A DNA stretch of 64,000 bases from Apricaphanius iberus (lineage: Eukaryota; Chordata; Actinopteri; Cyprinodontiformes; Aphaniidae). Every line of letters starts with the position of its first letter. The stretch's first letter is position 1. This document shows, one piece after another, positions 25,478 through 36,973 of this stretch. The stretch is from assembly GCA_028564705.1 (NCBI GenBank), contig JAPXFQ010000075.1, forward strand, positions 744,001 through 808,000, read 5' to 3'. The notes under the pieces were generated by a model. The model had not been told where the DNA came from. It worked only from the letters and a program-made list of their open reading frames with translations, and ran no database searches. The translations under genes and the position numbers were made by a program.

Positions 25478-25515
25478 AGAGCCTAGTGCTAGCATCGATG
25501 CTAGCACTAGGCTCT
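25478..25515. repeat. perfect 38-bp palindrome without spacer
   Basis: The left half is AGAGCCTAGTGCTAGCATC and the right half is its exact reverse complement, centred between 25496 and 25497. The flanking bases (G and A) break the symmetry. No ORF or transposon end was linked to it. Confidence 0.97.
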
Positions 25516-25782
25516 AGTACCTTCGGAGTGAACTACATTAACTTTTGTTTCCTTATTCCTGGTGTGTTTAAAACATATTGAGAGTGAGGAGTCACGTGCC
25601 TATTTGGGCGGGGTCTGAGTTCGTCAGCCATAATGTAAGGAGGCGCTATCAGTTGCCAGGGCAACGCCTTTAGAAATTTACAGTTTTGACGCGACTAACA
25701 TTCCGGAGCTCTTTAATTTTTGCGAGTTTATTATTTCGGCGGGACAGATTTGCTATTAGACGTAAAGTAAGAAAGTAGAGCA

Positions 25783-26172
25783 ATGGAGGAGGTCATGGCA
25801 AAAGAAAATGGACCTTACAGCGACAATCTTATACCTACGGCAAAACAGCGGTATTTCGAGAAGCTTTCAGACATTAAACATTTGGACCCATACGAGCTCC
25901 CTGCTGCGGAATGGCACAGAGACCTAAACCATTTGCTTCCGTGCACGTATATAGATATAGTAAATTATATTGTTTTTGGTGTGAGTTATTACACGATACA
26001 GGAGTTTAAAAGCCACAAATCTTTGGAAAGCTACGAGGCTTTCTGCTGTGCCTGGGTGCAGGACTTGGCCATCTACAAGTTTCCAGGTGGTGAAAACAGC
26101 ATGGTACTGGCAAAAGTAAATTTTTTTGACATGCGTTATAATGTGTACATTGCATTAGCAGACACTTCTTGA
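25783..26172 (+). pseudogene. N-terminal part of a YqaJ/SWIM-associated protein
   Basis: A 129-codon ORF beginning with ATG in a purine-rich context. The segment YTIQEFKSHKSLESYEAF followed by WVQDL and MVLAKV resembles the region that precedes the CxC...CxH (SWIM) zinc motif and YqaJ nuclease domain in a large fish family. The similarity stops at LAKV; the remaining residues to the stop at 26172 are unrelated. At that point the DNA reads AAAAGTAAAT, so it could be either an exon end with a GT donor or the break of a deletion. No zinc motif or nuclease domain follows in the window. Confidence 0.55.
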
Positions 26173-26317
26173 TCAAAATGACAAAGTAATTTACTGCGAC
26201 TGCTTTGTAAACACTAGATTGTGATGAGATGTTCAATGTACACAAACGTTTCCAACAATTTTTGATGTAGGCTAATGCTTTGTAGCGTATGTTTAGGTAT
26301 TTAGTTGTAATTTGATT

Positions 26318-26464
26318 TTAGCCCAACGACACATACTGTACCAGGCATAGATTCAATGGCACCAGGATTTTGTGTTGGGGGAAGATCACCGGTTCTGGGT
26401 CGGCTAGGGTAGTTAAATGTGTGGTACTAGAGCAGTTTTTAACGCAGCAGTGAGTTCCAGGCAT
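26318..26464 (-). pseudogene. THAP-like zinc-finger start
   Basis: Reading left from ATG at 26464 gives MPGTHCCVKNCSSTTHL, which matches the first part of a THAP C2CH DNA-binding domain, where the initiator Met lies just ahead of the first Cys. The sequence after TTL does not continue as THAP and no transposase catalytic domain follows, so it is a remnant. The assignment rests on a short motif. Confidence 0.45.
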
Positions 26465-26754
26465 GTTAACACAGTGCAGAATTGCGAGATCCTCCTCTAC
26501 TACTGAGTTAAAAAACACACAGTTTGCCGCTGGAAGGAAACCAAGATGGCGGAGACTGAGGATCGAGGGGAGGGGCTCTGTACCATGACGACAACTCCTC
26601 ACTCAAAAATTTAGAATTTACAAGTTTACACGAACATATAAAACAAATGCCCTGAAACTGAAAGATTACATTGGCAAAGAGCCATTTATACAGTTTATAA
26701 GCAAAAAAAAGTTGTTTGGGGGTTTATTTAAGCTTTAAAATGTGGCAATCATTC

Positions 26755-27003
26755 TATAATTTTACAGAAAAATTTTATTTTTCACTTGAAATGTTAGTTT
26801 TGTTGACTTTTATTATGAACATTATACTTTTTATCTAATTTCACCACCATTTGATGTAGCAAGCAGAGAAGTAAAAATAAAACCTGCCTACCAATTTATT
26901 GCACTTTATTAATGTGCTAGGAATATCAGCATTGGTACTCAGTATCGGCAGGTACTCAGATGCAAATATCAGTTTGAAAAAAACTGGTATTGTTGCATCC
27001 CTA
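26755..27003. mobile_element. hAT-like MITE, right part
   Basis: Ends with GTATTGTTGCATCCCTAG, the complement of the family start, preceded by GGTACTCAGTATCGGCAGGTAC and an AT-rich core. The core resembles that of 45597-45955. The left end is not resolved. Confidence 0.5.
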
Positions 27004-28266
27004 GTGGCTGACACGCAATTTGCTGCCATTTGCGATGCAATCAATACAGGACCAGCATGTATTGTACTTGGTCCTGATTGGCTACAGCAGAGTAAAGAAA
27101 AACTGTTTAGATTAGCTCCTGCTTAGTTCCATGTTGGTTTCAACAGTGCGTATTAGTGTATATTAAGATCAAATCAAAGTATGAACTATTAAAACAGGCA
27201 GCTCTAAGTATTTCTAGAGGGGGTTTCAAGTATTCATGGATTTTACATTCACAGGCTATGGCCATTTACCCTCACAAATTCCAGAGGTCCATTGTATTAT
27301 ATATAACATATTTTTTTTTTGCTTTACCTCCACCATATGGATTCTCTAGCTCTGCTTTTTTCTCAACCCTTAATTTGACAGTAGAGCCAAGTTTTGACAC
27401 TGCGCTCTCCCGAACAACTCAAATCATATAACTTGAATTGGTAATCATTATTGTGACACTTAGGCATGGCAGATTCTTTCCAACCTTGTAAAAAGGTAAT
27501 ATGAATGTTGTTTAGTGGGATTTGATATGATAGAACTCAAAGCTTAAGCTGCCGGTGTTATGAGACACATCCATATCCAGGGCATTCCTCCAAATGACAC
27601 TTCTCTCCACTTTTTGTTGTTATTGGGCATTTAGCATATTTTGTTATCACATAGGCCACTAAAACCATGTTCAGGTGCTTGTAGAAAACATTGACACTAA
27701 CTTGCAAAGTGCACCCTACTCTTTCCCCAACCCCAACTGATCTTTTCTAACTACATTTGCTTGACTAACCCAGATATAACAGTCCAACCCAGAGTTTCAC
27801 AACTGCATAAGAGTGCTTGGGTAGATCTAGAGATGATTAGCTTGAATGTGCGCAAAAAACAAGGAGAGTACATTATCCGTTATCAAGTCTATAATGGACG
27901 TGGTTTGGGAGGTTCTCAGTGTAGAATTGGTCCTCCCTTTCACTGAAAGGAATCAGGAGAGGTGTTATCTAAACAGGATTCTAGTATTTGGTCTCATTGT
28001 GAGTAGATCCTAGTCCGGACCTGGAACTTGCTTGAAGGAATATACAGTGAATCAAAATATTACTTACACTCATTACAGGCATTGCTATATTCTTACTCTT
28101 GATTAGGGCTGGGTGCTATACCAAAATATTTACTGATATCAACATTTATAACTGTTACCGACATCATTTTGCCTATGTTGGTATACTTTATATTTTTAAA
28201 AATAAAAAGATGTTTTTGAGCTTAGCGATTGTCAGATCCCTTTAACATGCTGACTATAGTACTGGA

Positions 28267-28312
28267 TGGGGTGAAGTCACATGACTGTATGAAGTCATGT
28301 GACTTCACCCCA
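28267..28312. repeat. perfect hairpin, 20-bp arms
   Basis: TGGGGTGAAGTCACATGACT at 28267-28286 is followed by a 6-nt loop (GTATGA) and its exact reverse complement at 28293-28312. Confidence 0.97.
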
Positions 28313-29379
28313 ACCTCAACCTCAACCCGTCTGTAACGAGAAAGGAACAGTGCTCCCAACGTAGCAATTTTGTCAATATATTTAGCAAATTTTTAGACCC
28401 CTCTAGCAACTATTTTTCAAAATAGCAACTAGTTACACATCAAGCGACTTTTTATGTTGTTTTTGTTGACCTTTGGAGACTATTGAGTAACACACATAGC
28501 CATGTGACTATGAAAATAATTTGAGGCTATATTGTCCATAAAGTAAACCATGTATTTTATTCTTTTTTGCTTGCTCCCAAGTGATAATGACTTAACTTGG
28601 ACTGGAAGATTCTTTTTTGGAATTGGACTCAGACTTGGCCTGTAGGACCTAGTGACTTGACTTGGACTAATCCTATATAACCTAGACTTACACTTTGTTT
28701 CAAACAGGGAGGACTCAAGTATGACTTGGGCTCGAGAGATGGTTACTTTACTACAACAGGGCCCATGACATACTGATGCAAACTCTTCAGTTGCAAATTA
28801 CAGCTTTTTATTGTCTGCCTGGGAAACACTTTGGTATTCCCCCCACCAGAACGTGAAATTTCTGGATTTTGCAATTTCCTCAAAGAGAGATAAGAGATCA
28901 TGTTCTGCTTTCCTTTCTTGATTTGTTAGAAATTTTGTCATCATTAGCCCACAGCAGACTGATGATCAGCTTCCCACTCTCAAGTTGTTTTAATTAGATA
29001 AAAAAAAAAAAAATAAATAACTGAGCAACTGTGCTCAAGCACTCCCTGCTGCGGAGACAACCCCACAACCTGAATAGAGACTAATGGCACCGACCTGGAG
29101 CCATTGGCTGAGGGCTCGTGCTCCATTGATCCAGTCGCATTTATCAAGTTGTTTACAAAGAAAGCACAGCAGCCAATGATGGATGGAAGTGCATAATTAT
29201 GCAAGTACCTGCAAAGATTACACCTCACACTTATGGTGTGCTGACACACTCCATCAAAATAAACGACAATCTGTTTGCACACTAGTAAAGAGATGTAAAT
29301 GTCTCTTCAGGTCTCATTTAGCATATTTTCGGGGTGTGTACGTGTAGGGTGGGGGTGGGGGGGCAAAATGGAAGCGAAT

Positions 29380-29600
29380 GACATAAAACTGAAGAGCAGA
29401 TTAGGAGATTTGAAGCTTCTGTCAAGCTGACTATAGTTATTTGCCCTGCTGATGCCTGTAACAAAATGAGAGGATGTAACTGGCATGATGAGAATTAATT
29501 GTATTTAATAACTGCCAGCTCCTTTGTTAGAAGACAATGCGGACCTGCACTGTTATATGCAATGAATAATTCTCTATGCCCTTAGCTGTTTTGAAGGGTT
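29380..29600. promoter_or_regulatory. candidate conserved non-coding element
   Basis: Balanced-composition, repeat-free sequence with homeobox-like TAATT cores (GAATTAATTGTATTTAATAA) inside the inferred neurexin intron. It looks like fish intronic regulatory sequence, but this is inference only. Confidence 0.15.
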
Positions 29601-30739
29601 AGTAGCTCGTTGAACCATGAGTGGCACATCTTTGGTTTACTGGCTTGCAGGGCTACCTGTGCAGTGATTTAAAGCTTCACTTCACTTCACTGGCAGAGAT
29701 AAAACGCCTGCTGCTTTTGTCAATATAGGGTTTGAAGGAATCCACTGATGACTGATTTCATTAATGGTTTAAATTTAAGCCTGTGTACAAATATTTATAA
29801 AAGCTCAATCATGTTGACATTACTTTCATGAGGAAAGATCTTGACTTGACGCATGACTATTTCAGAGAACATGAGTGCTAAGCTTTCCAGGTTAAAAGTA
29901 AAAATTAAAGTATGAATCAGTTGGAGTTACTTTGTAGTGCACATTTTCTATTACCTTTAACTTTAAGAAATTGTAAATAAACAAGATCTATTTAAAGCTT
30001 TCATATGTCTAGTTTAAAGTAATAAAGTAATAGTCAAGGCCGCGGGAAGTAGGGACGAAAAATGATATGCATACTGAATTTTTGCCAGCAAGAGAGGATG
30101 AAATAAAACTATTTGATTTGATTTAATTTTGAATTTTGCCCAAACACAAATTCATGCTATTGTGTTCAAAGGATGTAAATGCTTATTTTTCATATTTGAT
30201 AGTATATGACATGTCACACATACATTAAACTAAATGTATGAGTGACATACATTTACTAAATTGCTCGGAAGCAAATGGCAATTTTTTTTCCAACTCTAAA
30301 TAAATAAATAAGCTAAAATTAAACAGAAATCCTGCCACTCACTGCCAAATCACAGAAAATGTCCCTGAAAAAGGTGGAACACAAAACTCAAGCAAATGAG
30401 AAATGTGACAAAACAAAGAGAAGCCGCAGCAGCATAACAGCACAGTGTTTAATGCAGCAAAAGAAAGGCCTTCTACTACCCTCGGACTTTGACATGAACA
30501 GACGTGCCGGCTGCATATGTTAGGCGATGATGTGAAAGAAAGCTTTTTGATACAAGTATGTTAATCAGGTTTGTCCTCGAGTTTTTGACTTTTGCTTATT
30601 AGCTGGAAGTGGGCATGACTGATCACAGCAACCTATTGGGATAATATTTACCCACTGCCATGGTAACATTTCAAGCTTATTATACATGAAATCAAAACAC
30701 AACACAGTGGATCATGGTAAATGGCTTATACGTGTTGCG

Positions 30740-30955
30740 TTTTAACTAGTCCAAAGGACCACATAGCGTTTCACAGTGCATTCTGTCATTCACCCATTCA
30801 CACACGGATGGTGGTAAGCTTCATTTTACCCACAGCTAACCTGGGGCAGACGACGGGACCACCTTTCAATTGGCGCCATTTGGCCCCCTGACGACAGGCT
30901 TTCGAACCAACCAATTACCGGACGAACTCCAACTACCCGAGCCACCGTCCCCGCT
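30740..30955 (-). mobile_element. SINE-like retroposon
   Basis: CATTCACCCATTCACACACGGATGGTGG, shown here at 30788-30815, and a terminal part containing GAACC..CAATTACCGG and CTACCCGAGCCACCG resemble the complement of a tRNA-derived SINE head, with a promoter-like right end. Orientation is minus. Confidence 0.5.
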
Positions 30956-33900
30956 ATGATCATTAGCAGATTCTAAAGATACCACACTCTCAGGCTGACG
31001 TTTGGGTTTGAGCTATACTCCTTTCAGACACTTGTCTAGGTTGTGTTAATAGAATATTTGGTCAATGTTAGAATGATTATGTCACACAGTCTTGAAGTGT
31101 AAATGTAGATGTAAATTTTATGGTCAGACGCTGCATTGGGATCTCAACAGGAGCCTTCTCTTGTCCCATTTCTTCCTGCTTCTCTCAGGGTTATTTATGA
31201 AATACCTGTGACATTTGAAGTGATTATGTTACAGTCTCAGTGTAAACACTGTGAAATAAATACAAGTAAATGGTCGGACAATGGCTTGCAGTCTCAACAG
31301 GAAATTGCAGGAGGTTACTGGTCACCTCTCCTATTGTTGCAGCATTAAAACTCTTTAAGTTCACATCAGTGATGTTGCTTTAAACTATGTTGCATTTATG
31401 GCTTTCCTTTGGAGTCCGTAATGACCCTGTATGCATTATAAATGTCAGTAGTTGTGACGGAATTATCATTTATAGTTTTAATGCAGGAAATCATGGTTTT
31501 TAAGTCCATAAAGTAAGCATCTATCTCACACTCTGTTGCAGACGGAGGATTTGCACAGCAAAGAACCTCGCTTTTCTGTATCTTACTGCCTAAATATTTT
31601 AAATTCATTTTTAAGGATAGCCATCACAATGGATGTGTCCTACACTGAGCTTTTCAAAAGCTTTGTTGCACCTTTTTAAATATTTTTAAAGGGGTCCCAG
31701 AATTCAAAACCACATTTACCTTGTTGTTTTTTACTTCAGGCAGTTTGGGGAGTCATATGTACCATACCAAAATGTCTGTGCTGTCTCCAGACTCCTTTCC
31801 TATGCAAATTCATAATTTTGTAATTGCCACAGAGAATATAGGCCAGTTTGGGCAAAGCTCTGATAACGCATCAGAAGGTGTAGACATACAACCTTGAAAT
31901 AACATGTTCCCGCCCACTTCAATGTCAGCAGTATCTAACTATTGGTTATAGAACTATCTACTCTACTGTCATGGGAAATCTCCCCCCCATCCGGTTGGCC
32001 CATGGGTTCCCTGACTCAAAAAAAAAAAAAAAAGGAATGTAAGTCAATGCAGTGATAAAAGTTATTGTTCTGGCCTGCTTTGCCTTATGCCCTCTATCAC
32101 ACATATGCTGTACATTGATTTAAATGATAACTAAAAATGTCCGTTTCGAGTTTGTCATGTCATTTGCAATTTATTTGCTTGTAAAAATTCATGCAGATCA
32201 GAAGCCGCATATATGATATGATGTTAGCTAACACTAGCTAGCTGTTGATATACTCATCGAGACCTTGAGGAGCTTATCCCACCCGCTGGCTTTCACTCTG
32301 CCAACTATTTTTCTCCCTTTCCACATGGCCAGATTCATAGTGTTTTTATCCATGTTTTATGTGACTTCCTCTTTCAGAAGAATACAAAGCTCTATAAACT
32401 GACAGCCATTCAGTTGTAGTCCACTATGTGTTTTCACACAAAAGTAAGTTTTGCCAGTGTTGAAAATGAGCACGTTCTCTGCCTGAAATGTGTCTTTAAA
32501 ATTCACAACCATTTGCAAAATCTGTAGAACATTTCAAATAGGATTAGAAAACTTTTATCACATTATTTATTTATTCTTGATAGTAGGGCACCAATAAAGT
32601 GGATAGGCGAGACTTAGGCACCCAACAGACTAATTGGGGTAAACTGGCCAATCGGCATCCAGCTCATTAATATTCATGACTGTGTTAAAAAAAACAAAAA
32701 AAAAACGGCGTTCAATTGTTGGGCTTGATTATGGGGTAGGTCTGGCCATATATCCAGGCTTATGCGCCATTTTTAGCCGCAGCAAAGTTTCGTATTATGT
32801 AGCCGCTCAAAGTATAGTTTCCAATTGTCAAAAATATTGTTTTCAACTTCTTTTGTCTTTTTATCAACTTTAACCTGTCTCCTGGTAACTTTCATCCACT
32901 CCATACTTTTATAGCAGTAAAACGCTTTGTTTCCCTACATGTTCACTTCATGCAAGATATGATAAACACCTTTCTTTTTGATTTAATGTGGCTGAAGAAA
33001 AAAAAGGTAATAAAAAAAAAAGGATACAATAAAAAAGTAACAATACTTAATGGGAAAACAATTCTCCAATAGCCTGGAGATATTCTTGTCCATCTGGGCT
33101 ATCAATTGACAGGAGATCCTACACTCCATACACTTAATACCTTCACATACAAGTGGGAAGGGGATAATCATATTTCGCCAGTCTGTACTATATCATCCAC
33201 TCGAGCAGCGACTATAATACTCTCAGGCTCTGGCCAGCTAACCAAGCAGAAAACAGCCACAGACCCTAGTAATGGATTGTGGTCACAAATATTTCATCCA
33301 TAACAACCAATCATTACAGTTAAGAAAGCCAGAATCTTATAACTTTACGTCTTTATTTACAAGACAAACAAGGCTGTCACACCGCTTCCCAACCAACTGT
33401 GGGTAAAACAGACAGAAGCTTAATGGAAGTGACTGGTTTCCTCTAGCACTATACTATTTTAGTGTGCCCTGTAGCCATTGAGGTGGAAGTTTCTGTTTAG
33501 TGTATTGCTTTTTATGAAATGCCTCTGCTTTTCTTTCATTAGTAATTACCTTCATCACCTCAACACTATGACACTCTGCACATTCACTAATTTTTGGCCT
33601 CCAGCTTCTAAAGCCATGTGTTGACTGATTTTTTTCCCTCCCCCTTTTCAGTGCCATTTTCTATACTTCCCTTTTAATGCCTTCCTTAAATCTTTAAACT
33701 CCAGCTGAAGCATTTGCCAGCTGCCGCCTCGGCCTTTGGTGGGAAATCACATTAGCTTCTCATTCGGTGCTGCAGAATGGATCCATGACTGTTGTTTTAA
33801 TTAAAATCCGTCGTTCCCTGGCACTGTCACTCTGTCGCTGATGTAATCGAGCTTTGTTGTTCGCGGTACATAAATAGCCTGTTCCCTGCTAATACAAATA

Positions 33901-34199
33901 TTTCTCTAATAAGCATTTCTGTCTCACCATCTGCCGCAGCATTGAATGGTGTTCTCCACTGGTTGCATTGATACGTTAGAGACCCGAGGAGAGTGGTTTT
34001 TGACGTACAGAGGAGGAAAGGGAGAATTAGTGAGAGGAACCGTTTGAGGATTGAGCCTTGAAATATTTTTATCGTGCCCTTCAACTCCACTTTATGAGGC
34101 ACATCGAGAACGCTCTCCATTTTCTTTTTTGGCAGGCTTAGGGCTGTTGGACTCTTTGGCAGTCCCTTTGCCAGTGTGTACGCTCATTTTATCCCTTTT

Positions 34200-34790
34200 T
34201 AAAGGGAAAGTTTGTTTTTCAACCTGGACCTTATTTCTAGCATGATTTATGTTTGCCCACTCACCCAGACAAGGTTGGAGTCACTTGGAGTCCTTTCAAA
34301 GAAGTTTCTATCCAGTTGCATTCAGCTTATATTCATTAAATGGAAGTTGTGGGGGCACGGGAAATGCCGCTCCTAAATAAGGCATTATTTGCCACAAAAC
34401 TTCTTCATTTCGTCAATGTTTTGTGATAAATCGCTAGGGCTATCCCAGGGTATTTACAGCCATTGTTTCAAATCATTCCAGCTTACGACTGTTCCAACTT
34501 ACAACAAAATACGATCTCAATTATGCTGCTACCGTCTACCAAAGCAGTTGAAGTGTGAGTTTGCGATTAATAACAAAACATTTGTTAAATGAAGGAGTTT
34601 TGTGGCATCTAATGCCTTATTTAGAGGTTGCACTTGCCATGCCCCCATTAACTCCCATTATATGGATTTAAGCTGATATAAACTTCTCCCGAAGGACTTC
34701 AAGTGGCTCCAAACTTGGCTGGGTGAGTAGGCGAAAGTTATGCATGCTGTAAATAAGGTCCAGGTTGAAAAAAGCCAAACTTCCCCTTTA
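34200..34790. mobile_element. fold-back (long inverted repeat) MITE-like element
   Basis: Two arms of about 230 bp face each other: 34200-34433 and 34563-34790, with a loop of about 130 bp. Matching landmarks include TTTTTCAACCTGGACCTTATTT in the left arm (34216-34237) against its reverse complement at 34753-34773, CCTAAATAAGGCATTA (34373-34388) against TAATGCCTTATTTAGAGG, and the inner GCCACAAAACTTCTTCATTT against AAATGAAGGAGTTTTGTGGC. Outer ends are TAAAGGGAAAGTTTG and its near complement. It carries no ORF of note. No clear target duplication was found, so the class is unassigned. Confidence 0.8.
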
Positions 34791-35065
34791 ATCTGTTTTA
34801 TTTCCAATGAGCACCCTAAACTGAGACTAACAATGCAAAACATTTTTCATGAAACAAAGTATTGCCCATTACCCTTATTTGTTCCTCTGATCTATCCTTC
34901 CAGATTCTCAAAGTGAAAATGTCATTTAATGTTACAGTTTTCCATATCGGATCAAAATCAACTCATAGGATGTGAGATGGTGGATGGGAATTTGCTGCAA
35001 ACTTGAAGGTTTTCTTTACACCACCTACATACCTTGCGAGAACTCTGCGTGCGCACCTGTATTTG

Positions 35066-35093
35066 TGTGTGTGTATGTGTTTGTGTGTGTGTG
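35066..35093 (+). repeat. GT-rich microsatellite ahead of an exon
   Basis: A TG/GT-rich run with interruptions lies about 75-100 bp upstream of the acceptor at 35165. In the pre-mRNA it would be a UG-rich tract. Confidence 0.8.
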
Positions 35094-35165
35094 CGGAGGA
35101 GCGTGTGGGTTAGGGTTCACATCAGTTCCACTGGTTGTTTGTGATTCGAAATTCTCCACCCACAG

Positions 35166-35285
35166 GCAAAGGACCCGAGACACTGTTCGCGGGGCAGAAG
35201 CTGAATGACAACGAGTGGCACACGGTGAAGGTGGTGCGAAGAGGCAAGAGCCTGCAGCTGTCTGTGGATAACGTCACAGTGGAAG
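35166..35285 (+). CDS. nrxn2: neurexin-2-like exon, second half of LNS4
   Basis: An internal 120-bp exon of an alpha-neurexin, a presynaptic single-pass adhesion receptor. It has an AG acceptor at 35164-35165 and a GT donor at 35286-35287. The first two bases complete a split codon; the reading then contains [18 protein letters not shown] and ends in SVDNVTVE plus one base of Gly. The [20 protein letters not shown] stretch is a typical LNS (laminin-neurexin-sex hormone globulin) beta-strand block. VDNVTVEG matches my memory of neurexin-2 rather than neurexin-1. In mammalian neurexins this exon begins next to alternative splice site 3. Phase 1 at both ends. The paralogue (2a or 2b) cannot be told. 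Confidence 0.93.
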
Positions 35286-36973
35286 GTGGGTTGAGTTCGG
35301 GACGCTGATGTCCTGTTGCGCTGTTGTAAAAATAAAAATGTACGAGTATTAATAGCACAACTAAAATGTGGGGTTTACTAAATGTCTGAGCCTTGCCAAC
35401 ATTTGAAAAACTATTCAATGATAGCTGACAATTTAAATGCAACCTAATCAAAAATCTAACCTATGGACTTCAGAAGGAATAAAAAGATTGTAAGGATTTT
35501 TTTAACGGATCTACTTTACAAGTAATCTGCTGTAAAGAGAGAAAAAAGGAGTATTTTCTACTGAGTCTAGGTGTTGTGGCCCCAGGTGACAGAATGGGGG
35601 GGCTAGGTGAGAATAAGGTGCAAGCTGGATGAAGGAAAACAAGTGGGCATGCTGGGGCCAGAAGCAAGAAGTGACCCTGTGACCCTGGGAATGTTTCAGA
35701 TAGAGGGAATGGCCCCTGGAGGTCCGTCCAGGCACTGAGCAGGCTCTATCAGGGAGGTCAGTACTAAAATAAATCTTGCTGAGCTTTAATTACTGCATAA
35801 ATCCTTGATAAACATGATAAAATCTGTGGAATACAGAGACACAATGAGAGATTTCCTACATTATGTTTCACAGAATGAGAAAACAGAAAACAAAGCTAGC
35901 ATAATCAATTCAGGATTTCCTAAAGGCAATTAACTCTAAAATAATTAGACAAAAGTATTTATCGTTATTTTATTAATTTGGTCAGTAGGAGATCAACACT
36001 TACAAATAAAGCACAGTGCTTTAATTAATTAGCCACTTTTCAATGGGTTATATTGGCTTTATGAAGCAGTCTCCACACAAAAGTTAATTCTGAAAGCCTT
36101 TTTACTGTCGCACTTGGCTTTAAAAATCCATACGAAGAGCATTTTTTGATAAATCAAAAGTTATATTTTCTTAGATTTTTTTTTCCATATTGTCACACTT
36201 AAAATATTTCATATCATCAAACAAATAACATCTGAGTAAATCAAAAAGACAGTTTTAAAAAATTTAAAAGTTTAAAAAGTTAGCCTATCCCAAAAGCTGT
36301 GCTGTCAACGACATCAAGCGTTGAATCAATTATAATGAAAAGGCAAAATGTTATTGGCAAGAATTGTTTATGCTCATATTTATACTCATGTGAATGTTTA
36401 AGGTCAAGTCACAGAATAACCATCATATTTTGGTCCAAACGTTGACTAAGCCATTCTAATACCATTAATTTTTCAAGCTATTATGAGGTGGACTTGCTGG
36501 TGTGCTTAAGCTCACTCAGAAAGTCAGTTTTGCCAACCCCACTCCGATTATGCGGAGGAACAAACACACCCTCAGTTAGGAACTTCTCTGAATCAAAACA
36601 TGCAATGCGGACAAGGACATAAATCTACAGTTGACAAGACTGGCAGCAATTAGACGCCATGGCTGGTGAAACTGAATTCAACTCTACAGAAAGTTTCTAC
36701 TTAGTAATTCATGTTATAACAAGAGGAGGATTACTTTTGGATATACTGACGGTACTTGGTCGGTTTCAATGTCTTTTCAAACTTAATTATTTTAAAACTA
36801 AAGTTTGGTATTTACTCAGGTAACTTTTGTCTTACATCAAAACTAGTGTAAAATATGTAAGTTTGACAAAACAATAAAAAAAGAAACCCAGAAGAAATCT
36901 GGAATATGCATTCAGCCTACACTTTAAATCTGATTTTCTGAAAGCTGATTTTAGTTTGGATTTTGGTTTCTAG
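35286..36973 (+). other. nrxn2 intron, 1.7 kb
   Basis: Intron between the LNS4 exon and the LNS4/LNS5 exon, bounded by GT and AG. It is mostly AT-rich unique-looking sequence. I saw no transposon ends, RNA gene or further exon in it. Confidence 0.85.

Larger units (their letters stand above)
25582..26604. mobile_element. collapsed ISL2EU-type DNA transposon (putative)
   Basis: GAGTGAGGAGT at 25582-25592 and its exact complement at 26594-26604 bracket about 1.0 kb. Inside, a YqaJ-associated-like ORF start runs rightward and a THAP-like start runs leftward, with short unassigned sequence between. ISL2EU elements are known to encode a THAP transposase and a YqaJ-type nuclease, so this looks like an internal-deletion derivative that kept both gene starts. 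The 2-bp target duplication is ambiguous. Confidence 0.5.
27004..34199. other. non-coding sequence, inferred neurexin intron
   Basis: Apart from the hairpin at 28267-28312 and the SINE at 30740-30955, only short homopolymer runs stand out (A run near 32020). The stretch 33690-34010 is repeat-poor and of balanced composition. No further LNS-coding exon was found. Confidence 0.5.

Noticed and set aside
27761..27946. Open frame of 61 codons near 27.8 kb
   Set aside because: No recognisable domain, and it does not match any expected neurexin exon.
35108..35118. Telomere-like GGGTTAGGGTT
   Set aside because: Only one and a half units next to a GT microsatellite; not an interstitial telomere array.
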